Assembly (NCBI RefSeq): GCF_024359545.1
Contig: NZ_JAKQZG010000003.1
Span: 1 to 64,000 of the forward strand
Reading direction: 5' to 3'
From: Jiella marina
GTDB lineage: Bacteria; Pseudomonadota; Alphaproteobacteria; Rhizobiales; Rhizobiaceae
Length of the DNA: 64,000 bases
A program made the position numbers and the translations under genes. Numbering within the stretch: position 1 is the first letter of the stretch; the number at the start of each line of letters is the position of its first letter. The notes under the pieces are model-generated. The model saw only the letters and a list, made by a program, of their open reading frames with translations, ran no database searches and was not told where the DNA came from. This document shows positions 52,396 to 62,667 of the stretch, piece by piece.

Positions 52396-52592
52396 CGGTT
52401 TTCCTTTCCATCGTCGCCGGGCTTGTAGGTGATCAGCAGTTCCCAGACACACCATGCTCCCAATGCAAGAAACAGGATCGCCCAGACGGTATTGTTCATG
52501 GAGAGCTCGAACAGCCCCCAGCCGCAGACGACGACCGTCAGCAGGATCCGCACCCAGAGCGGACGGAACATCGAATGCGACGTGTCGAACAT
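52392..52592 (-). CDS. Small membrane protein between iolE and iolB (66 aa)
   Basis: 66 residues with two hydrophobic helices (about 12-28: LWVRILLTVVVCGWGLF; about 34-53: NTVWAILFLALGAWCVWELL) and a charged tail. The start overlaps the iolE stop by one base (TGATG) and the stop overlaps iolB by ATGA, so it is tightly coupled to both. It may be a helper of an inositol transporter or unrelated; its function is unknown. Confidence 0.7.
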   Translation of the reverse strand: MFDTSHSMFRPLWVRILLTVVVCGWGLFELSMNNTVWAILFLALGAWCVWELLITYKPGDDGKENR

Positions 52593-53488
52593 CAGACGAG
52601 CCCCGCGGCCTTGGCCTCTTCGCGCAGGGTCTTGAGGCCGAGCGATTGGTATTCGAACGGATTGCGCACGGCCGGATCCTGCTCGGCCTCGATCACGATC
52701 CAGCCCTCATAGCCCTTCCGGGCCAGAATCTGAAGGAGCGGGGAAAAGGCGATGCCCCCTTCGGCGTCGCCCGGCACGGTGAAGACGCCGGCCCGCACGC
52801 CGTCCATGAAGGACATGCCCGTCTCGCGGACTTGGCGCATGACCTCCGGCCGGACATTCTTGGCGTGAAAATGGCTGACACGGTCGCCGTATCTTTGCAG
52901 GATCGGCGCGGGATCGACACCGTCGCCACCGAAAAAGCAGTGGCCGGCATCGAAGAGGAGCCGCGTCGCCGGCCCCGTCGCGGCCATGAAGGCGTCGAGT
53001 TCCGCCGGCGTCTCGACCACCGTTCCCATGTGATGGTGGTAGACCAGCGCAATACCCTGTTCGGCGCAATAGGCGGCGATCGCCTCGACCTTGGCGCCGA
53101 ATTCGGCCATCGCCTCGGCGGACAGCACGGGGCTCTCCGACACCGGGACAGCGAGGCCCTGCACCGAATTGGAGGTCTCGCAGACGATGCAGACCTTGCA
53201 GCCATTGTGCTTCAGCCGATCCAGATGCGGCTGGATCGCCCGCTTCTCCTCCTCGACCGATTGCGCCAGAAGGTTGAGCGAGTACCAGGCGGAGATGAAT
53301 TTCAGGCCGTGGGTGGCGAAAAGCTGCTTGAGTTCCTCGGCATCCGCAGGCCAGCGATGGCCGTTCTCGATGCCGTCAAAACCGATCTCGGCGGCTTCGC
53401 TCAAAATGCGTTCGGTCGGGATGTCGGCGCCGAGCGTCTGGTCGTCGTCATTGGCCCAGGCAATGGGGTTGGTTCCAAACAGGATCAT
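52592..53488 (-). CDS. iolE: myo-inosose-2 dehydratase IolE
   Basis: 298 residues with the AP-endonuclease-2-like TIM barrel. Features: FGTNPIAWANDDDQ near the start, LVYHHHMGTVVETPAELD (metal site), LLFDAGHCFFGG and VSHFHAKNVRPEV, and WIVIEAEQDPAVRNPFEY at the end. IolE dehydrates 2-keto-myo-inositol to 3D-trihydroxycyclohexanedione. iolC, iolD and iolG are not in this window. Confidence 0.9.
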   Translation of the reverse strand: MILFGTNPIAWANDDDQTLGADIPTERILSEAAEIGFDGIENGHRWPADAEELKQLFATHGLKFISAWYSLNLLAQSVEEEKRAIQPHLDRLKHNGCKVCIVCETSNSVQGLAVPVSESPVLSAEAMAEFGAKVEAIAAYCAEQGIALVYHHHMGTVVETPAELDAFMAATGPATRLLFDAGHCFFGGDGVDPAPILQRYGDRVSHFHAKNVRPEVMRQVRETGMSFMDGVRAGVFTVPGDAEGGIAFSPLLQILARKGYEGWIVIEAEQDPAVRNPFEYQSLGLKTLREEAKAAGLV

Positions 53489-53755
53489 CGGGGGTTCCTG
53501 GAGAATGGGGTGCTTTCAGGCGAGGCAACGCATGAGGGCGCAAGGCGGAGATCGGGAGCGGGGTCAGGCATCTTGCTTCGCCCGCTCAATTGGCGTCCGG
53601 CGCGTTCCGCGTCAATCGAGAGAGCGCTGCGGGGGGAGTTTTCCAACTGTCTCTTTCGCTCGCTTGCCGGCGATCGGGTGAGTTTGTCCATCCCGCTTCG
53701 CTCGAAGGCTCACGCGGGCTCGTTCTGACGTTTCCACGGTCACCCGGTCCCGGGA

Positions 53756-54565
<810 letters not shown>

Positions 54566-54650
54566 GGCATGTCCTCCCTGCGCGTCGGTTCTCCGCCCGA
54601 TCGCGATCATTGTCGATTGCTCAGCCGATTACCACTGGCGCTGCATGGCG

Positions 54651-54682
54651 AAAAGGCGGGGCGGCCCGAAGGCCACCCCGCC
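54651..54682 (-). terminator. Rho-independent terminator after the PhyH-type gene
   Basis: On the minus strand, GGCGGGGTGGCC-TTCG-GGCCGCCCCGCC (one G-T pair) is followed by TTTTCGCC, 20 bases beyond the stop at 54703. Stem, tetraloop and T-run are all present. It should end or limit the PhyH transcript before the SDR gene. Confidence 0.85.
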
Positions 54683-54702
54683 CGATAACGCCTATTCGAA
54701 GC

Positions 54703-55896
54703 TCAGCTGTGCCGCCGTTCGTCATAGGCCGCGATCTCGGCCGTGAAGGCTTGCGGGTCCATGCCTTCGGCCAGCGCTTCCAGCATTCGCGCGGCCTGTG
54801 TCTTGGGCGCGAGCCCGCCTACCGGCGGGTCGCGATCGAGATTGGTCGGGAAGGCGTAGCCCTCTGCCGAGGCCGCCACCGCATTGCGGATCCCACCCTC
54901 TTGCAGGGCGTCGGTTTCCCGTGCCGTCTTCAGCGCAGGATAAAGCGCCTTCACCATGCGCGAGCGGTCCACCGTCTCCATGGCGCGGCCGAAGGCCGAG
55001 GACACCTGAAGCAGGTTCGCCATGCGCCTGATGTCGCTGGAGCGGTTCGCGCCGGCTCCGTGCATCAGCGCCGGGTTAAAGAACACGGCATCGCCCTTTT
55101 CGAGCGGCAGTTGCACATGGTGCTCGGCGAAATAGTCCTGAAATTCCTGGCGGCCGAAGGCGAGATAGCCTTCGAAGAAGGTTTGCGAATAGGGAAGGAA
55201 CAGCGTCGGCCCCGTCTCGACCGGCATGTCGCAATGGGCAACCGCGCCCTGCAGCGTCAGCACCGGCGAGATGCGGTGGATATGGGCGGGAAACACGGCC
55301 ATCTGATCCGGCGACATGAAGCCCAGATGATAGTCGCGATGCGGCGTCTGCGCGGCGCCGCCCGGATTCACCCGGTTGACCTGCGCCGTCATCTGGTAGC
55401 CGAGGCCGAGCCAGGCTTCGCTCGCAAGGGCGATCGCGTCGGAGGCGTAGTAGTGCGCGAAGTTCTCCGGGTCCGCGAGGCAATGTTTTTCCAGCGCATT
55501 CCAGATGCGGTCGTTGGCACCGGGCTTGGCGAAATGATCGCCCCCGCCGCCGGTGCCCGATTTCTCGGCTTCGATGATTTCCTCGAAGATTGCCGTCGCC
55601 CGGTCGAGCGCGGCGGCATCGGACATGGCCCGGCGAATGGCGATCACGCCGGGGCCGGAGGCGAAGACTTCCGCCCATTCGGCCATCAGGATGCGCCGAT
55701 CGTCTGCCTTGGCGGCGGCCTTGCGGACGGCGTCGCCATCATAGATCGGAACGTTTCTGACGATTTCCGCGGCCAGAGGCCAGTCCTCCGGCCGGGTCGT
55801 GCGCGAGACCTCCGCCCTGAAGGCGTCGAAACTGCCGCTGTCCTTGTCGAGCCAGACCCTGTTCCGGCGCTCGGCCGGCAATGTCATTGCGTCCAT
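54703..55896 (-). CDS. Phytanoyl-CoA dioxygenase (PhyH)-like Fe(II)/2-oxoglutarate oxygenase
   Basis: 397 residues. The iron triad is visible: His186 and Asp188 in QTPHRDYHLG, and His279 in FNPALMHGAGANRS with Arg285 as the 2-oxoglutarate ligand. PhyH-family enzymes hydroxylate or demethylate small molecules using 2-oxoglutarate and oxygen. It is divergent from a LacI-type regulator and upstream of an SDR and iol genes, so an inositol derivative is a plausible substrate. The exact substrate is inference. Confidence 0.85.
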   Translation of the reverse strand: MDAMTLPAERRNRVWLDKDSGSFDAFRAEVSRTTRPEDWPLAAEIVRNVPIYDGDAVRKAAAKADDRRILMAEWAEVFASGPGVIAIRRAMSDAAALDRATAIFEEIIEAEKSGTGGGGDHFAKPGANDRIWNALEKHCLADPENFAHYYASDAIALASEAWLGLGYQMTAQVNRVNPGGAAQTPHRDYHLGFMSPDQMAVFPAHIHRISPVLTLQGAVAHCDMPVETGPTLFLPYSQTFFEGYLAFGRQEFQDYFAEHHVQLPLEKGDAVFFNPALMHGAGANRSSDIRRMANLLQVSSAFGRAMETVDRSRMVKALYPALKTARETDALQEGGIRNAVAASAEGYAFPTNLDRDPPVGGLAPKTQAARMLEALAEGMDPQAFTAEIAAYDERRHS

Positions 55897-55910
55897 GATG
55901 GTTCCTCCCG

Positions 55911-55926
55911 TGTTCGATGCCGAACA
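55911..55926. promoter_or_regulatory. Palindromic operator candidate in the divergent gap
   Basis: TGTTCG-ATGC-CGAACA (6-base arms) lies between the PhyH-type start (55896) and the LacI-type start (56011), 15 bases upstream of the PhyH start. Size and symmetry fit a LacI-family operator. TATTTTAT at about 55932-55939 could be part of a -10 box. The link is positional inference. Confidence 0.5.
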
Positions 55927-56010
55927 GGGACGTATTTTATCAGTTCACGCCCGCGGCGAAATCAGGCAAAGACCTCAAAAACACCTCAAAGATCGCTGCG
56001 AGGCCTGCCG

Positions 56011-57027
56011 ATGCCGGTTCCATTTCCTCTGAAGGATATCGCGTTCCAGGCGGGCCTCAGCCTCGCGACGGTCGACCGCGTCGTTCATGGCCGGCCCGGC
56101 GTCCGGCGTACGACACGCGCCCGTGTCGAGGCGGCGATTGCCGAACTGACGCGCCAATACGGTGAGGCAGGCCTTGCCGGCCGGCGGCTATCGATCGACG
56201 TGGTGATGGAAGCGCCGCGGCGCTTCACGGATGCCGTGCGCGCGGCCTTCGAGGCGGAACTGCCGGGCATGCGTCCGGCCTCGTTCTCGGCCCGGTTTCA
56301 TCTCGCCGAGACCATGCGAGAGGGCGAACTCGCCGCGATCCTGTCCGCCATCGGAAAGCGCGGCAGCCATGGCCTTCTTTTGAAGGCACCCTCGACAAGG
56401 GCGACGGCCGATCTGGCTCGTGGGCTGACCGAAAAAGGCGTGCCGGTCGCGACCTATGTGACCGACATCGCGGCCGATTGCCGGCTCGCCTATATCGGCA
56501 TGGACAATTGGGTTGCAGGCGCGACGGCCGCCTATTTTCTCGGGCAGATGCTGCCCCCCGGGCCGACGGGCGTTCTCGTCACCCTGTCCAGCGCATCATT
56601 TGCCGGGGAAGAGGAGCGTGAGGCCGGCTTCCGGGGAGTGCTTCGTGAGCGATTCCCGCATCTGAAGGTCGTCACCGTGTCGGAGGGCCACGGAATCGAC
56701 CGGAGTACGCGCGAACGTGTCCTGCAGGCCCTGGCAGCCGAACCCGATCTGTCGGCGGTCTACTCGATCGGCGGCGCCAACCAGGCGATCCTGGCCGCCT
56801 TCGTCGAGGAAAAGCGGCCGATCTCGGTCTTCGTCGCCCATGATCTCGACGAGGCGAACAGCCGTCTTCTCGCTGCCGGAAAGCTCAGCTTCGTCATCCA
56901 TCACGATTTCCGCCAGGACGCGCGCAATGCCTGTCAGATCTTCCTGCATCATCACCGCATGCTGCCGGAAGACTTCACCATCGCACCCTCACGCATCAGC
57001 ATCGTGACGCCCTACGACCCTCTGTAG
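56011..57027 (+). CDS. LacI-family transcriptional regulator of the inositol-type locus
   Basis: 338 residues from ATG 56011 after GCGAGG. N-terminal HTH LKDIAFQAGLSLATVDRVVH at about 7-26 with GRPGVRRTTRARVEAAI as the hinge-side helix; the ligand-binding domain resembles sugar-binding proteins (LLLKAPSTRATADLA; IGMDNWVAGATAAYF; VFVAHDLDEANSRLLAAG). It most likely controls the divergent PhyH-SDR-iol genes in response to an inositol-type ligand; that is inferred from position. Complete. Confidence 0.85.
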   Translation: MPVPFPLKDIAFQAGLSLATVDRVVHGRPGVRRTTRARVEAAIAELTRQYGEAGLAGRRLSIDVVMEAPRRFTDAVRAAFEAELPGMRPASFSARFHLAETMREGELAAILSAIGKRGSHGLLLKAPSTRATADLARGLTEKGVPVATYVTDIAADCRLAYIGMDNWVAGATAAYFLGQMLPPGPTGVLVTLSSASFAGEEEREAGFRGVLRERFPHLKVVTVSEGHGIDRSTRERVLQALAAEPDLSAVYSIGGANQAILAAFVEEKRPISVFVAHDLDEANSRLLAAGKLSFVIHHDFRQDARNACQIFLHHHRMLPEDFTIAPSRISIVTPYDPL

Positions 57028-57063
57028 TCTCGCGGGCTCACCGTGGAGCGAGGCGCACTTCTT

Positions 57064-58071
57064 CTACGAAACCACTATCTCCGAATTGCGATACCACTCG
57101 ACGAAGGCCTTCACGCCCGTCTCGAGATCGGTCTCAGGCCTGTAACCGGTCAGCGCTTCGAGAAGATCGGGACTGGCGAAGGTGCGCGGTACGTCGCCGT
57201 CCTGCATGGGCAGGAGCTTGCGCTTGACGGGAACACCCACAAGACGTTCCACGGTGTCGACGAAGTCGAGAAGGCCGACCGGCTGGCCGCCGCCGATATT
57301 GACGACGCGAAAGGGGGCGGACGCCGACAGCGTGTCGATCTCCGCGACGCGGTTTTCTTCGCTCGGCACGATCGGCACGAGCCGCAGGATCGCTTCGACC
57401 AGATCCTCCACATAGGTGAAGTCCCGGCTCATCTTGCCTTCGCCGTAGATCTCGATCTCTTCGCCCGCCAGGATCGCCCGCACGAACTTGAACAGCGCCA
57501 TGTCTGGCCGGCCCCAGGGCCCGTAGACCGTGAAGAAGCGGAAGCAGGTGGTGGGCACCTGATAGAGATGCGCCGTCGAATGGGCCATCAGCTCCACGGC
57601 ACGTTTGGTCGCGGCATAGATCGTCAGCGGTTCGTCGGCCTTGTCCGTCTCGCGGAAAGGGACGGAAGGCGCGGCACCGTAGACCGAGGAGGTCGAGGCA
57701 AGAAGCAGGTGCTTCACGCCGATCCGTCGGGCCGCCTCCAGGATATTGAAGGAGCCGACGACGTTGGAATCCACATAGGAGCGTGGGTTTTCCAGGCTGT
57801 AGCGAACGCCGGCCTGTGCCGCGAGATGGATGATGACGTCCGGCCGGGCGGCGTCGATGGCAGCATCGAGCGCTTCCGTATCTTCCAGCATGGCGAGTGT
57901 TGGCCGAAAGCGCGGAAACTGCGCCAGCGCGGCATGCCGAGCTTCCTTGAGACGCACGTCGTAGTAAGGCGTCATGCCGTCGAAGCCGGCGACCTCATGG
58001 CCTTCTTCCAGCAGCCGCCGGGCCAGATGAAAGCCGATGAAGCCGGCCGTTCCGGTGATGAAGAAGCGCAT
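57064..58071 (-). CDS. UDP-glucuronate 4-epimerase-like NAD-dependent epimerase
   Basis: 335 residues. NAD motif [10 protein letters not shown] at about 7-16, ASTSSVYG at about 125-132, YAATK with Tyr152 and Lys156, then [20 protein letters not shown] and the end MRFF-type family pattern ([15 protein letters not shown]). It interconverts UDP-glucuronate and UDP-galacturonate for surface polysaccharides. Three bases separate it from ugd upstream, implying one operon and a direct substrate hand-off. Confidence 0.9.
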   Translation of the reverse strand: MRFFITGTAGFIGFHLARRLLEEGHEVAGFDGMTPYYDVRLKEARHAALAQFPRFRPTLAMLEDTEALDAAIDAARPDVIIHLAAQAGVRYSLENPRSYVDSNVVGSFNILEAARRIGVKHLLLASTSSVYGAAPSVPFRETDKADEPLTIYAATKRAVELMAHSTAHLYQVPTTCFRFFTVYGPWGRPDMALFKFVRAILAGEEIEIYGEGKMSRDFTYVEDLVEAILRLVPIVPSEENRVAEIDTLSASAPFRVVNIGGGQPVGLLDFVDTVERLVGVPVKRKLLPMQDGDVPRTFASPDLLEALTGYRPETDLETGVKAFVEWYRNSEIVVS

Positions 58072-58074
58072 GGC

Positions 58075-59394
58075 TCAGGCGTCCGATTTCGGTTGACGCC
58101 CGATTCCGACATGTCGGAAGCCCTGAGCGATGATCTCTTGCGGCGGATAGACATTGCGAAGATCGACCAGCACCGGCTCCTTCATCAATGACTTGATCCG
58201 GCCGATGTCGAGAGCCCGGAACTCGTCCCACTCCGTCACCAGCACGATCGCATCCGCGTCCCGGGCGATGTCATACGGGTTCTGGCCGTACTCGATCTCC
58301 GGCATCATCGTCTCTGCCGCTTCCATGCCCTCCGGGTCATAGGCGCGCACGATCGCGCCCTTGTCGATGAGCGCCTGGATGATCGAGATCGACGGGGCCT
58401 CGCGCATGTCGTCGGTATTCGGCTTGAAGGTCAGCCCCAGGATTGCGATCGTCTTGCCGCGCACCTCGCCGCCGCAGGCGGCGATCACCTTGCGTGCCAT
58501 CGCCCGTTTGCGGTTGTCGTTGACGGCGACGGTGGTCTCGATCAGCCGCATCGGGCTGTCGGCGTCCTGGGCGGTCTTGACCAGCGCCAGCGTGTCCTTG
58601 GGAAAGCACGAGCCGCCATAGCCGGGGCCGGCATGCAGGAACTTGTCGCCGATCCGCTTGTCGAGCCCGATCCCCTTGGCGACCTTCTGAACGTCGCCGC
58701 CGAGCTTCTCGCAAAGATCGGCGATCTCGTTGATGAAGGTGATCTTCATCGCAAGGAAGGCATTGGCGGCGTATTTCGTCAGTTCCGAGGTGCGCCGCTC
58801 GCAGAAGAGGAGAGGGGACTCGTTGATGTAGAGCGGGCGATAGACCTGCCGCATCACCTCGATCGCCCGCGGCTCCTCGGTGCCGATGACGATGCGGTCG
58901 GGCCGCTTGAAATCGGTGATCGCCGCACCTTCGCGCAGGAACTCCGGATTGGAGACGACGGCAACATCGGCGTTCGGGTTCTCGTCTCGAATGATCCGCT
59001 CCACCTCGTCGCCGGTACCGACCGGAACCGTCGACTTGGTCACGACCACGGTAAATCCCTCGACCGCCCGGGCGATCTCGCGCGCTGCGCCGTAGACATA
59101 GGACAGATCGGCATGGCCGTCGCCGCGCCGAGAGGGCGTGCCGACGGCGATGAAAACGACATCGGCCGCGCGAACGCTGGATGCCAGATCGGTCGTGAAT
59201 TTCAGCCGCCCGGCGGCCGCGTTCGACTGAACGATCTGATCGAGGCCCGGCTCGAAGATCGGGATCTTGCCCTCCTTCAGCGCCGCGACCTTCTTCTCGT
59301 CCACGTCGATGCAGACGACCTCATGGCCGAAGTCTGCGAAACATGCTCCCGACACCAGGCCGACATAGCCCGAACCGATCATCACGAGACGCAT
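58075..59394 (-). CDS. ugd: UDP-glucose 6-dehydrogenase Ugd
   Basis: 439 residues. NAD motif GSGYVGLVSGACFA at about 8-20; Cys263 in GPGYGGSCFPKDT is the catalytic nucleophile; family motifs FIAVGTPSRRGDG and SNPEFLREGAAI are present. It oxidises UDP-glucose to UDP-glucuronate, the substrate of the epimerase encoded next. Start ATG 59394. Complete; no truncation. Confidence 0.92.
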   Translation of the reverse strand: MRLVMIGSGYVGLVSGACFADFGHEVVCIDVDEKKVAALKEGKIPIFEPGLDQIVQSNAAAGRLKFTTDLASSVRAADVVFIAVGTPSRRGDGHADLSYVYGAAREIARAVEGFTVVVTKSTVPVGTGDEVERIIRDENPNADVAVVSNPEFLREGAAITDFKRPDRIVIGTEEPRAIEVMRQVYRPLYINESPLLFCERRTSELTKYAANAFLAMKITFINEIADLCEKLGGDVQKVAKGIGLDKRIGDKFLHAGPGYGGSCFPKDTLALVKTAQDADSPMRLIETTVAVNDNRKRAMARKVIAACGGEVRGKTIAILGLTFKPNTDDMREAPSISIIQALIDKGAIVRAYDPEGMEAAETMMPEIEYGQNPYDIARDADAIVLVTEWDEFRALDIGRIKSLMKEPVLVDLRNVYPPQEIIAQGFRHVGIGRQPKSDA

Positions 59395-59628
59395 GAGACG
59401 TTCCCTTCGCTGCCAAGCATAGTGCGATGCAAAATCAACTTGGCGTTTCTAGGCTACAGGGCGTGCGCTTGGAAGTCGGAGAACAGATGAATGATTAATT
59501 TGCGAAATCCATGACATTTCGTTCCGTGGGATGACGGTCTATAAACCGACGGATCGGCTACAAGTGTCCGAACAGCTTGCGATGGCGAGCCAGACATCCG
59601 CGAGCACCCGCACCTCGACGAGCCTCTC

Positions 59629-60912
59629 TCACGCCAGAATGTGTTCGCCACCGTCGATCGGGATCACTGTCCCTGTAATGCGCCGGGCCGCGTCGCTCGC
59701 GAGGAAGGCGGCGAGATTGCCGACGTCGCCGATCTCGACAAGATGACCTTCTGGCGCCCGCGCCGCGGCCTTTTCGATGAGTTCGTCAAAGCGGTCGAGA
59801 CCGCTGGCTGCCCGGGTGCGGATCGGTCCCGGCGAGATGGCATGGGCGCGGATACCTTTCGGGCCGAGTTCGGCCGCGACGTAACGCATCGCACTTTCGA
59901 GCGCGGCCTTCACCGGGCCCATGAGATTGTAGTTCTCCACCACCCGCTCCGAACCGTAGAAGCTGACGGCGAGAAGGCAGCCGCCTTCGCTCATCAGCGG
60001 TTCGGCGAGATGGGCCATGCGCAGGAAGGAGTGGCAGGAGACGTCCATGGCGAGCGCGAAGCCCTCGCTGGAGGAATCGGTCACCCGGCCGTGCAGATCC
60101 TCCCGGGGGGCATAGGCGATCGAGTGGAGCAGGAAGTCGAGCCCGCCCCATTCCGCTTTCACGCGCTCGAACACCGCTTCGAGTTCGCCCGGCTTGCGCA
60201 CGTCGCAGGGCATCACGAAGTCGCAATCGAGCGCCTCCGTCACCGTCGTGACGTACGGCCTGGCCTTCTCGTTGACATAGGTCGCGGCCAGCTTCGCACC
60301 GGCCTTGGCAAAGGCGGCCGCGCAGCCCGACGCGATCGAATGCTCGTTGGCGATGCCGATGACGAGGCCGCGCTTGCCGCGCAGATCGACGATCGGCGGC
60401 TCCTTCAGCGCTTGCGGCCCCATATGGATTTCCGGCAGGACGACCCGCGGCCGGCGCACCTTTTTCGTCGGCGCGCGCACATGGGCACTGCCCGAGATCA
60501 CGGCCGAACCGTCCTGGTTGGTGCAGACGCAGTCCAGGGTGAGATCGGGCTTGCCGTTCTCGGCCTTTTCCCGAACCGTGATCGTCGCCGTCACCGTGTC
60601 GCCGATCGAGACCGGCCTCAGGAATTTGAGATCCTGGGAGAGGTAGATCGTGCCCGGGCCCGGCAGTTTCGTGCCGAGCACGCTGGAGATGACGCCGGCG
60701 CCGAGCATGCCATGGGCGATGACTTGATGGAACATGTCCGTCGCCGCATAGGCGGGGTCGAGATGCGCCGGATTGACGTCGCCCGAGACGAAGGCGAAGA
60801 GCTCGATATCCTGCTGGGTGATCTTGCGCGAGAGGCTGGCGGAATCGCCGACCGAGATCTCGTCGAAGGTGCGATTCTCGATCGTGGAGCCGGGGATGGG
60901 CGTGTCACTCAT
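59629..60912 (-). CDS. MaoC-like hydratase/FabI-like enoyl reductase fusion
   Basis: 427 residues with two enzymes in one chain. Residues about 10-145 are a MaoC-type hydratase with the hydratase-2 motif SGDVNPAHLD (Asp45, His50). Residues about 175-427 are a FabI-type enoyl-ACP reductase: GLVIGIANEHSIASGCA, and Tyr328-x6-Lys335 in YNLMGPVKAAL, with a second Tyr at 319. Together they could hydrate or dehydrate and reduce an enoyl substrate. It lies 12 bases after phaC. A link to fatty-acid supply for polyhydroxyalkanoate is inferred. Confidence 0.88.
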   Translation of the reverse strand: MSDTPIPGSTIENRTFDEISVGDSASLSRKITQQDIELFAFVSGDVNPAHLDPAYAATDMFHQVIAHGMLGAGVISSVLGTKLPGPGTIYLSQDLKFLRPVSIGDTVTATITVREKAENGKPDLTLDCVCTNQDGSAVISGSAHVRAPTKKVRRPRVVLPEIHMGPQALKEPPIVDLRGKRGLVIGIANEHSIASGCAAAFAKAGAKLAATYVNEKARPYVTTVTEALDCDFVMPCDVRKPGELEAVFERVKAEWGGLDFLLHSIAYAPREDLHGRVTDSSSEGFALAMDVSCHSFLRMAHLAEPLMSEGGCLLAVSFYGSERVVENYNLMGPVKAALESAMRYVAAELGPKGIRAHAISPGPIRTRAASGLDRFDELIEKAAARAPEGHLVEIGDVGNLAAFLASDAARRITGTVIPIDGGEHILA

Positions 60913-60924
60913 GAACGGAAACTC

Positions 60925-62667
60925 TCAGTGCTCGTGAACATACTGGCCGGGCGCGTCGGCCAGCGCCGGATGGCGTTTCGAGCCCATCGGCGGCGGCGCA
61001 GTCTTCTCGCTCGACCGGGCGGCGAGCCATTCGAACCAGGCCTGCCACCACGAACCCTCCCGTCTCTCGGCCTCAGCCTCCCATTCGTCCGGCCCGACAT
61101 AGAGCCCGCCCGCCGCGCGGGTCTTGATCCTGAAATGCCGGTGCGGATGGCCCGGCTCGGAGACGATGCCGGCATTGTGGCCGCCCGAAGTCAGCACGAA
61201 GGTGATCTCGGAATCGCTCAAGAGATGGATCTTGTGCACCGAGCGCCAGGGCGCGACGTGATCGGTCTCGGTGCCGACGACAAAGAAAGGAACGTCGATG
61301 TTGCTGACCGCAACAGGGCGCCCCTCCACCTCGAAGCGGCCTTCGGCGAGGGCGTCTTCCAGGAAGAACCGACGCAGATACTCCTCGTGCATCCGGGCCG
61401 GCATCCGCGTGCCGTCGGCATTCCACGCCATCAGGTCGTTGGCGTGTTCGCGCTCGCCGAGAAGATAGCTGCGAATCAGCCGCGACCAGATGAGATCGTT
61501 CGAGCGCAGGAGCTGGAACGCGCCGCTCATCTGGCGGCTGTCGAGCGTGCCCTGATCACGCATCAGATCGGCGAGGAACGCCACCTGATCCTCGGTGATG
61601 AAAAGCTGCAGTTCTCCGGCCTCGGTGAAGTCCGTCTGGGCGCAAAGCAGCGTCACGCTGTTCAGGCGCTTGTCGCCGTCGCGCGCCATTGCCGCAGCCG
61701 CGACGGTCAGAAGCGTTCCCCCCAGGCAATAGCCGCATGCATCGACCTTCGCCCCTCCGCAGATGTCGTCGATCGCATCGAGCGCCGCCATCACGCCTTC
61801 GCGGCGATAGTCATCGAAGGAGGTGTCGCGGAATTCCGGCCCGGGATTGCGCCACGAGATCGCAAAGACCGTGTGGCCCGCGGCGACCAGGTGCCGGATC
61901 AGCGAGTTGTGCGGCGAAAGATCGAGAATGTAGTATTTCATGATCCAGGCCGGCACGATCAGCACCGGTTCGCGCGCGACCGTCTCCGTGGTCGGCTGAT
62001 ACTGGATGAGTTCGATCAGTCGGTTGCGAAACACCACCTTGCCCGGCGTCGCCGCAAGATCCTCGCCCACGGTGTAAATGTCCGGCTCGGCCGGCTTGCC
62101 GCTGAGCGCCTCGGAGAAGTCGGTGGCGAAATTGGTGGCGCCGTCGATGAAGTTGGCGCCCATCGTCGCGACGGTCGCGTCGATTACCTCCGGGTTGAGC
62201 CAGGGATAATTCGTCGGTGAGGCCGTGTCCGCCAGCTGGCGTGCCGTGAAGGCGACGATCCGCTGGTTGCGCTTGGCGAGACCGGGCAGTTCGGCCGTCG
62301 CCTCGGCCCACCAGTTCTCTCCGAGGAGAAATGCCTGGCGGTACAAAGAGAAGGGAAAGCTGTTCCACGCGGGATTGGCGAAGCGCCGATCCCCCTTTGC
62401 CGGTTCCACCACCTCTTCGCCAAGGCAGGCCATGAAGAATTTCTGCCAGTTGAGCGCCCCGCGCTCGATGAGCGCGGCACGACGCCATGGGGAGTTGGCG
62501 AGGTGAAGCGCCCAGTCGGACAGCGCCATGCTCAGCCCCGAGGGCGAGAGCCCACCGGTGAAGCGGCCTTCGAAAGCGTGAAGCAGGCTGTCGTAGTCGA
62601 CGGGCCTTCCGGATGTTTCGGCGTTTTCGCTGACGCGGAGGTCCTTGGCGGTCACGGGCTGGTTCAT
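60925..62667 (-). CDS. phaC: Class I poly(3-hydroxyalkanoate) synthase PhaC
   Basis: 580 residues from ATG 62667 after AGGAGTT. The catalytic Cys314 is in GYCLGG at 312-317; the N-terminal domain, WNSFPFSLYRQAFLL and VPAWIMKYYILDLSPHNSL, and VGTETDHVAPWRSVHKI and GGHNAGIVSEPGHPHRHF (Asp and His of the triad) are all present. It polymerises 3-hydroxyacyl-CoA into storage granules. The fusion hydratase-reductase follows after 12 bases. Complete; normal length. Confidence 0.93.
   Translation of the reverse strand: MNQPVTAKDLRVSENAETSGRPVDYDSLLHAFEGRFTGGLSPSGLSMALSDWALHLANSPWRRAALIERGALNWQKFFMACLGEEVVEPAKGDRRFANPAWNSFPFSLYRQAFLLGENWWAEATAELPGLAKRNQRIVAFTARQLADTASPTNYPWLNPEVIDATVATMGANFIDGATNFATDFSEALSGKPAEPDIYTVGEDLAATPGKVVFRNRLIELIQYQPTTETVAREPVLIVPAWIMKYYILDLSPHNSLIRHLVAAGHTVFAISWRNPGPEFRDTSFDDYRREGVMAALDAIDDICGGAKVDACGYCLGGTLLTVAAAAMARDGDKRLNSVTLLCAQTDFTEAGELQLFITEDQVAFLADLMRDQGTLDSRQMSGAFQLLRSNDLIWSRLIRSYLLGEREHANDLMAWNADGTRMPARMHEEYLRRFFLEDALAEGRFEVEGRPVAVSNIDVPFFVVGTETDHVAPWRSVHKIHLLSDSEITFVLTSGGHNAGIVSEPGHPHRHFRIKTRAAGGLYVGPDEWEAEAERREGSWWQAWFEWLAARSSEKTAPPPMGSKRHPALADAPGQYVHEH

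Noticed and set aside
54610-57027. An 805-codon open frame covering the LacI-type gene and far upstream
   Set aside because: Only the part from 56011 is protein-like; the earlier part is antisense to the PhyH-type gene.
59641-62220. An 859-codon plus-strand open frame
   Set aside because: It is antisense to the MaoC-FabI fusion and phaC, which have clear motifs; typical GC-rich shadow.
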